This document shows, piece by piece, positions 29,894 to 34,638 of a DNA stretch of 34,638 bases; the stretch's first letter is position 1, and every line of letters starts with the position of its first letter. The stretch comes from Pseudomonas sp. GM49 (GTDB lineage Bacteria; Pseudomonadota; Gammaproteobacteria; Pseudomonadales; Pseudomonadaceae). The notes below the pieces were generated by a model. It saw only the letters and a program-made list of their open reading frames with translations. It had not been told where the DNA came from and searched no databases. The stretch lies in contig NZ_AKJL01000324.1 in NCBI RefSeq assembly GCF_000282355.1, positions 1-34,638 on the forward strand, read 5' to 3'. Both the position numbers and the translations under genes were made by a program.

Positions 29894-31219
29894 TCAAGAC
29901 ACACCCACATCCCGCATCAACAATCCAAAATCCAGATCCACCGCATCCGGTATCGGCAAATACACCGTATGCCCGTCGCCCGGCGCTACGTCGATCGCGT
30001 CACCTTTAGCGTTTTGCAACTGGTGCAGGTCGAAGTGGAAGTTGCCCTTGGGCGTCATCAGTTCCATGTGGTCGCCCAGGCCGAAGCGGTTCTTCACCTT
30101 GACCTCGGCCAAACGATCCCGCCGCCGGCCGGTCAGTTCTCCGACAAACTGCTGGCGTTCCGACACCGAACTGCCGTTCTGGTAGTTCTGGTATTCGTCA
30201 TGCACATGCCGGCGCAGAAAACCTTCGGTGTAGCCACGCTGGGCGAGGGATTCCAGGTCGGTCATCAGGTTGCGGTCGAAGGCCCGGCCCGCCACCGCGT
30301 CGTCGATTGCCCGGCGATAAACCTGGGTGGTGCGCGCGCAGTAAAAGTGGGATTTGGTCCGGCCTTCGATTTTCAACGAGTGCACGCCCATGTGTGTCAG
30401 GCGTTCGACGTGCTGCACGGCGCGCAGGTCCTTGGCGTTCATGATGTAAGTGCCGTGTTCGTCTTCGAAGGCCGACATCTGTTCGCCGGGACGATTGGCT
30501 TCCTGCAACAGAAACACCTGCCCGGTGGGCGCGCCGATGCCCAGGGTCGGTTCGGGATCGAATGTCTGGACGATCTCGCCGAGCTGGTTTTCCGTGGCCG
30601 GTTGCGCCGAATATTTCCAGCGACAGGCGTTGGTGCAACTGCCCTGATTGGCATCGCGCCTGTTCATGTAGCCCGACAGCAGGCAACGCCCGGAATAGGC
30701 CATGCACAACGCGCCGTGCACGAACACTTCCAGTTCCATGGCGGGCACTTGCTCGCGGGTCTCGGCGATTTCTTCCAGCGACAGCTCGCGCGACAGGATG
30801 ATCCGGCTCAAGCCTTGCTGCTGCCAGAATTCGACGCTCGCCCAGTTCACCGTATTGGCCTGCACCGAAAGGTGGATTGGCATCTGCGGGTAGTGGCGAC
30901 GCACCAGCATGATCAAGCCGGGGTCGGACATGATCAGGGCATCAGGCGCCATGGCGATGATCGGCGCCAGGTCCTTGAGAAAGGTCTTGAGCTTGGCGTT
31001 GTGCGGCGCGATGTTCACCACCACGTAAAAGCGCTTGCCCTGAGCCTGGGCCTCGCGAATGCCGAGGGCCAGGTTGGCGTGGTCGAATTCGTTGTTGCGC
31101 AACCGCAGGCTGTAGCGCGGCTGGCCGGCGTACACGGCATCGGCACCGTAGGCGAAGGCGTAACGCATGTTTTTCAGGGTGCCGGCGGGGGCAAGCAGTT
31201 CGGGAGCAATCAGGTTCAT
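29894..31219 (-). CDS. trhP: Peptidase U32-family tRNA hydroxylation protein (TrhP/YegQ)
   Basis: A 441-residue U32-family protein close in length to E. coli TrhP (YegQ, 453). It opens with the family start ELLAPAGTLKNMRYAFAYGA and has the U32 signature LEVFVHGALCMAYSGRCLLS (163-182) followed by DANQGSCTNACRW. Cysteines 172, 179, 195 and 199 are placed as the iron-sulfur ligands of this group. TrhP is needed with prephenate-derived chemistry for 5-hydroxyuridine at tRNA position 34; the older 'collagenase-like protease' label is unlikely for this subgroup. The ribosome site is weak. Monocistronic, divergent from the AI-2E permease. Confidence 0.9.
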   Translation of the reverse strand: MNLIAPELLAPAGTLKNMRYAFAYGADAVYAGQPRYSLRLRNNEFDHANLALGIREAQAQGKRFYVVVNIAPHNAKLKTFLKDLAPIIAMAPDALIMSDPGLIMLVRRHYPQMPIHLSVQANTVNWASVEFWQQQGLSRIILSRELSLEEIAETREQVPAMELEVFVHGALCMAYSGRCLLSGYMNRRDANQGSCTNACRWKYSAQPATENQLGEIVQTFDPEPTLGIGAPTGQVFLLQEANRPGEQMSAFEDEHGTYIMNAKDLRAVQHVERLTHMGVHSLKIEGRTKSHFYCARTTQVYRRAIDDAVAGRAFDRNLMTDLESLAQRGYTEGFLRRHVHDEYQNYQNGSSVSERQQFVGELTGRRRDRLAEVKVKNRFGLGDHMELMTPKGNFHFDLHQLQNAKGDAIDVAPGDGHTVYLPIPDAVDLDFGLLMRDVGVS

Positions 31220-31373
31220 GGCGGGTCGATCGCAAAAGCCGCGCAGGGTAAACGACTTGGCCCGAGGGTTTATTGATCTGGATCTATGCTTTGTTCACGG
31301 CACTCGTGCTGGCCGCGGCGACCTAAGCATCAGGACGTACCTTTGCGTCCGGGCAGACTGGCATGGATCGGAC

Positions 31374-32435
31374 ATGAACGAAGAAACCCTGAAAGACAAA
31401 TCGTTGACCGTCCTGCTGGCCCTGGTGAGCATCGCTTTCGTCTGGATTCTGCTGCCGCTGTACGGCGCCGTGTTCTGGGCGGTGATCCTCGGGATCCTCT
31501 TCGCTCCCCTGCAACGGCGGCTGCAACTGAAGTTCGGTTGGGGGCGCAACCTCACTTCACTGCTCACACTGAGCATCTGCCTGTTTATCGCGATCCTGCC
31601 TGTGATAGTCCTTGGCGTCTTCCTGGTCCAGGAGGGAACCGCGCTCTACAAGAACATCGAAAGCGGCGAGCTGGACATCGCTGGGTATGTGGCGCAGATC
31701 AAGCACAGCCTGCCGCCATATTTCCAGCATTTGCTCGACCGCTTCGGCATCGGGGAGCTCAATGGGCTGAGGGAGAAAATCATCAAGAGCGCGATGACCG
31801 GCAACGAGTTCTTCGCCACTCAGGTCTTCAGTTTTGGCCAGGGCACGTTCGAGTTCATCGTCAGCTTTTTCATCATGCTGTACCTGCTGTTTTTTTTCCT
31901 GCGCGACGGTGCGGAACTGGCGCGCAAGGTGCGCCTGGCGGTGCCATTGCAGGAACAGCAGAAACGCCGTTTGCAGCTCAAGTTCAATCGTGTGGTGCGG
32001 GCCACGGTGAAGGGCAACCTGCTGGTGGCGATCACGCAAGGCGCGCTGGGCGGTCTGATTTTCTGGTTTCTGGACATTCCCAGCGTATTGCTCTGGGCGG
32101 TGTTGATGGCGTTTCTGTCGCTGTTGCCGGCGGTCGGGGCGGGGATTGTCTGGGCGCCGGTGGCCCTGTTTTTCCTGCTCACCGGGGCAATCTGGCAGGG
32201 CGTGGTGCTGGGCCTGTTCGGGATCTTCGTGATCGGACTGGTGGACAACCTGCTCAGGCCGTTGCTGGTGGGCAAGGACACCAAGATGCCGGACTACATG
32301 ATCCTGATCTCGACCCTCGGCGGCCTGGCGATATTCGGGCTGAACGGCTTTGTCATCGGCCCGTTGATCGCAGCCCTGTTCATGTCGAGCTGGGACATCT
32401 TCATTGAAACCAAACCGCGGGTGCAGCTGCCTTAG
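31374..32435 (+). CDS. AI-2E family transporter (TqsA/PerM-like)
   Basis: A 353-residue inner-membrane protein with about eight hydrophobic segments and the AI-2E family pattern: an N-terminal helix pair (LYGAVFWAVILGILFAPL), a soluble mid-section (YVAQIKHSLPPYFQHLLDRF), FSFFIMLYLL-type helices with FFFLRDGAEL, and the conserved FLSLLPAVGAGIVWAPVALF, LVDNLLRPLLVGKDTKMPDY and FGLNGFVIGPLIAALF. Members export autoinducer-2 or act as Na+/H+ antiporters; many have no known substrate. The start at 31374 (MNEETLKDK) is chosen over a frame from 31167 that overlaps trhP. The stop overlaps the stop of the convergent 63-residue gene by two bases. Confidence 0.87.
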   Translation: MNEETLKDKSLTVLLALVSIAFVWILLPLYGAVFWAVILGILFAPLQRRLQLKFGWGRNLTSLLTLSICLFIAILPVIVLGVFLVQEGTALYKNIESGELDIAGYVAQIKHSLPPYFQHLLDRFGIGELNGLREKIIKSAMTGNEFFATQVFSFGQGTFEFIVSFFIMLYLLFFFLRDGAELARKVRLAVPLQEQQKRRLQLKFNRVVRATVKGNLLVAITQGALGGLIFWFLDIPSVLLWAVLMAFLSLLPAVGAGIVWAPVALFFLLTGAIWQGVVLGLFGIFVIGLVDNLLRPLLVGKDTKMPDYMILISTLGGLAIFGLNGFVIGPLIAALFMSSWDIFIETKPRVQLP

Positions 32436-32623
32436 GCGCTGAGCCTGCCGGACTGGCCGGTGCCGATGCGTTGCGACAGCTCCCGGGCGGCGGGCAGCGA
32501 AGTGAGCGGGCCGCTGATCTGCACGCCATCCTGCACCAGATACCAACAGGCGAGCATGCCCAGCTCTCTGAGCTGTGCAGGGACGGCGCTGCCGATAACG
32601 GACATGATCTGAACCTTGGACAT
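32432..32623 (-). CDS. Small protein of unknown function (63 residues)
   Basis: A short soluble frame beginning MSKVQIMSVIGSAVPAQLRE, with a moderately hydrophobic GMLACWYLVQDGVQISGPL strand region and a C-terminal helix ARELSQRIGTG. GGAGGTACTTGTC directly upstream makes the 32623 start convincing and supports real translation; an in-frame ATG at 32641 would overlap that site. It ends tail to tail with the AI-2E gene, sharing stop-codon bases. I recognise no domain family. Confidence 0.65.
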   Translation of the reverse strand: MSKVQIMSVIGSAVPAQLRELGMLACWYLVQDGVQISGPLTSLPAARELSQRIGTGQSGRLSA

Positions 32624-32738
32624 GACAAGTACCTCCATCAATCTGTGGAGTTACTTTAAGGTCAGGGTGCCTTGAGGGGTAATCAACGCTTTCGATAGTG
32701 GTCATTGATGCCAGCGGGGGCAAACGACCGTTGGTCGG

Positions 32739-32933
32739 TCAGCTGACCACCTGATCGAGCATATGAACCACTTCCTGCTCGTTGAGCAGGCCCTTGCGCA
32801 CCAGGTTTTGCGTCAGCAGCGATAGAAACTTGGCGCTGCGATGACCTTCCAGGTGCTTGAGTTCGGTCAGTGCGTTGTAGACCTTGCTGGAGGTGCACAG
32901 ACCGACGATGCGGTGCGGGTTTTGTGTTGGCAT
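32739..32933 (-). CDS. Small protein of unknown function (64 residues)
   Basis: A basic, helical protein: MPTQNPHRIVGLCTSSKVYN, ALTELKHLEGHRSAKFLSLL, TQNLVRKGLLNEQEVVHMLD. AAGGACGACCAC precedes the start at suitable distance. The arrangement of two helices joined by a short basic loop suggests a small regulator or adaptor, but no family is recognised. It is 115 bp upstream of, and on the same strand as, the 63-residue gene; no terminator is evident between them. Confidence 0.65.
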   Translation of the reverse strand: MPTQNPHRIVGLCTSSKVYNALTELKHLEGHRSAKFLSLLTQNLVRKGLLNEQEVVHMLDQVVS

Positions 32934-33133
32934 GTGGTCGTCCTTGTTGTTATCAACCTGTTATTGACGGACAGACCCGAGCTTGCGGACCTGACATGAC
33001 ATAAATATGACAGTTTGCTGCCGCACGGCAGAAACAATACCAGGTCAATCTTGCCAACTTGAGTCGCCAACGCTGTTCCGATAACGACCTTGGCGAGATT
33101 TATCCAGACCAGCACCGACAAACGGGCATAAAA

Positions 33134-33158
33134 AAGCCCCGCTGTTTCAGCGGGGCTT
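33134..33158 (-). terminator. Terminator of the PXPV-repeat protein gene
   Basis: Eleven-bp stem AAGCCCCGCTG / CAGCGGGGCTT with a TTT loop. On the minus strand it is followed by TTTTTATG, placed 10 bp after the stop of the repeat-protein gene. Confidence 0.9.
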
Positions 33159-33168
33159 GATGAGTCCG

Positions 33169-33516
33169 TTACCAGCGACCGTAGTGATGGCCGTAGTAAC
33201 CACGGGGTGGTCCGTAGTAGTAGACCGGGGCCGGGCGGTAGTACATCGGTTGTTGCACGTAGACCGGCGCCGGCTGGTAGTAAACCGGAGGCGGTGGTGC
33301 GTAATAAACCGGCGCGGGCTGGTAGTAGACCGGTTGCGGTGCGACATAAACCGGGCGGTTGGCGTTGATCAGGGCCGAGCCGACGATGGCAGTACCGACA
33401 ATCGCGCCAAATACCGCCGGGCCTTGCCAGTAATTACCACCACCATGGGCTTGCGCCTGTCCTGCGATAGCGAGGGCGCCGATCAGTAAGGCAACTGTGG
33501 GGACTTTACGGATCAT
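33169..33516 (-). CDS. Exported PXPV-repeat protein, Tyr/Pro-rich
   Basis: A 115-residue protein with a signal peptide (MIRKVPTVALLIGALAIAGQ, cut near AQA-HGG), a Gly/Ala-rich hydrophobic stretch with glycine-zipper spacing (FGAIVGTAIVGSALI, residues 36-50), and then repeats of PxPVYY type (QPVYYQPAPVYYAPPPPVYY and onward). It ends in a Gly/His/Tyr tail. The pattern matches the PXPV repeat family of proteobacterial envelope proteins, whose function is not known; membrane insertion by the zipper helix with an extended Pro/Tyr arm is inferred. GAGGAACTATC gives a good start. It has its own terminator. Confidence 0.85.
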   Translation of the reverse strand: MIRKVPTVALLIGALAIAGQAQAHGGGNYWQGPAVFGAIVGTAIVGSALINANRPVYVAPQPVYYQPAPVYYAPPPPVYYQPAPVYVQQPMYYRPAPVYYYGPPRGYYGHHYGRW

Positions 33517-33762
33517 GATAGTTCCTCGGTTCTTCAGCCCGGCGCCTGTGTCTGCAATAGACCCAGGGATTGTCGCGGGGATACTTCTAAGACAGCGTTT
33601 TTTCGAAAATCAGCACAGCCGCTTGGTAAATTTTGTGTAAGGTCTGTACCGACTTTCTTACCGACCTGTGTAAGTCCGTGTAATCACGCTTATATGATCG
33701 ATCAGAACCCGATGGAGGACTAATCCCGTCCATCCGAAAAGTGCATTTGAAGGAGCTTCCCC
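33517..33762. promoter_or_regulatory. Divergent spacer with short direct repeats
   Basis: Upstream of the shikimate-dehydrogenase-like gene, TGTGTAAG occurs at 33634-33641 and 33667-33674 with a related CGTGTAATC at 33677-33685. ACCGAC occurs at 33648-33653 and 33660-33665. A regulator site array is possible; no standard promoter could be fixed. Confidence 0.4.
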
Positions 33763-34581
33763 ATGCAGATGAACCCCAACAAAGACACCCAGTTGTGCAT
33801 GTCCCTATCAGGGCGCCCCGGGAACTTCGGTCTGCGTTTTCATAATCATCTGTATGAACAGCTGGGCCTGAATTTCTACTACAAGGCCTTTGCCAGCCAG
33901 GACCTGCCGGGCGCCGTTGCCGGTATTCGCGCCCTGCGGATTCGTGGCTGTGGCGTGTCGATGCCGTTCAAGGAAGCCTGCATCGCCCTGGTTGATGAAC
34001 TCGACGCGTCTGCCGCCGCGATTCAATCGATCAACACCATCGTTAACACCGACGGTCATCTCAAGGCTTACAACACCGATTACATTGCCGTTGCCCAGTT
34101 GCTGGAAAAACACCAGGTGCCCAAGGACTCGACCTTTGCCCTGCGCGGCAGCGGCGGCATGGCCAAGGCCGTGGCGAGCGCCTTGCGCGATGGCGGGTAT
34201 GAAAACGGCCTGATCGTAGCCCGCAACGAGCGCGCCGGGCAGGCACTGGCGCAGTCGTTGGGGTATCAGTGGCAGGCAGAGCTGGGGAGTCGTCGCCCGC
34301 AGATGCTGGTCAACGTCACCCCGATCGGCATGACGGGAGGACCGGAGGCCGATCAACTGGCCTTCGAGCCTGACGTAATCGAAAAAGCGGAAACTGTCTT
34401 TGATGTGGTGGCGATTCCCTCGGAAACACCGCTGATCGTGCATGCTCGTGCCGAAGGCAAGCGGGTCATCACCGGACTGGAAGTCATCGCGATCCAGGCA
34501 CTGGAGCAATTTGTCCTCTATACCGGCGTGCGTCCTACGGACGAGCAATTCCACAAGGCAGTAGCCTTTGCCCGCAGCTAG
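33763..34581 (+). CDS. Shikimate/quinate dehydrogenase-like protein (AroE-like)
   Basis: A 272-residue NAD(P)-dependent dehydrogenase of the shikimate dehydrogenase fold. The catalytic Lys70 is in GVSMPFKE and Asp106 in YNTD; INTIVN, the nucleotide loop RGSGGMAKA (GxGG at 129-132), NVTPIGM and GLEVIAIQALEQF are all in family order. Deviations from housekeeping AroE are the N-terminal substrate loop (SLSGRPGNFGLRFHN instead of the SxSP..HN form) and DVVAIP in place of DxxYxP. It is therefore more likely an AroE-like paralogue (YdiB/SdhL type) than the main aroE. AAGGAGCTTCCCC fixes the start. The substrate could be shikimate, quinate or another hydroxy acid. Confidence 0.85.
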   Translation: MQMNPNKDTQLCMSLSGRPGNFGLRFHNHLYEQLGLNFYYKAFASQDLPGAVAGIRALRIRGCGVSMPFKEACIALVDELDASAAAIQSINTIVNTDGHLKAYNTDYIAVAQLLEKHQVPKDSTFALRGSGGMAKAVASALRDGGYENGLIVARNERAGQALAQSLGYQWQAELGSRRPQMLVNVTPIGMTGGPEADQLAFEPDVIEKAETVFDVVAIPSETPLIVHARAEGKRVITGLEVIAIQALEQFVLYTGVRPTDEQFHKAVAFARS

Positions 34582-34638
34582 TGTCCTGTGTGGGAAATAG
34601 GCTGTTCCATTTTGACGGCACCTGTGGCCGCCCGCCTG

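Noticed and set aside
29969..31276. 435-codon plus-strand open frame opposite trhP
   Set aside because: Antisense shadow; the U32 protein on the minus strand is unmistakable.
34582..34638. Start of a further gene at the right edge
   Set aside because: Only 57 bp remain after the last stop; nothing recognisable in them.

Overview
The window looks like chromosomal DNA of a Pseudomonas from the P. fluorescens group. The evidence is the GC-rich codon usage, dispersed REP-type palindromes built around GTGGGAGCGGGCTTGC / GTGGGAGCGAGCTTGC, and a gene set typical of that group (PolB, DUF1615 lipoprotein, AmpC-type beta-lactamase, glucarate catabolism, TrhP/YegQ). I see no rRNA, convincing tRNA, CRISPR array, integrase or transposase.

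Layout. 0.1-6.6 kb: ordinary accessory metabolism (histidine phosphatase, two glutathione-transferase-like proteins, an aromatic-ring-type FAD monooxygenase, a DUF1615 lipoprotein, a tiny exported protein made of five 13-residue repeats, a CBS-pair protein). 6.8-11.7 kb: DNA polymerase II with a DUF1810 gene overlapping its 3' end, an aldo/keto reductase and a TauE/SafE permease. 11.7-21.5 kb: a polyhydroxybutyrate (PHB) block. It holds phbB-phbA-phbC on the minus strand, a divergent AraC-type activator (phbR), a large DUF3141 alpha/beta-hydrolase-like protein, a phasin, and the PHA-responsive repressor PhaR. 21.5-24 kb: VOC protein, DUF4174-like exported protein, class C beta-lactamase. 24-27.8 kb: a glucarate module (gudP-gudD with a divergent FadR-type regulator). 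27.9-34.6 kb: EamA exporter with divergent LysR regulator, TrhP tRNA-hydroxylation protein, AI-2E-family permease, two small conserved-looking proteins, a PXPV-repeat exported protein and a shikimate-dehydrogenase-like enzyme.

How the PHB block fits together. PhbA condenses two acetyl-CoA, PhbB reduces acetoacetyl-CoA to (R)-3-hydroxybutyryl-CoA and PhbC, a class I synthase unlike the usual medium-chain synthases of pseudomonads, polymerises it. The phasin coats the granule and PhaR senses granules or polymer and represses the phasin. The gene order R<>BAC with an AraC-type regulator is known from short-chain PHA producers such as Pseudomonas sp. 61-3 and P. extremaustralis. The less described parts here are the DUF3141 protein, which carries a Cys-Asp-His set laid out as in PHA synthases and lies divergent to the phasin across a palindrome-rich control region; a short frame translationally coupled (ATGA) to the end of phbC; and TGC/GCA dyads repeated at several PHB control points. 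No REP element occurs between about 10.8 and 22.7 kb, although they recur every few kb to the left and over the next 7 kb to the right, which fits a separately acquired block. All database-type statements here are from recognition of sequence motifs, not searches.
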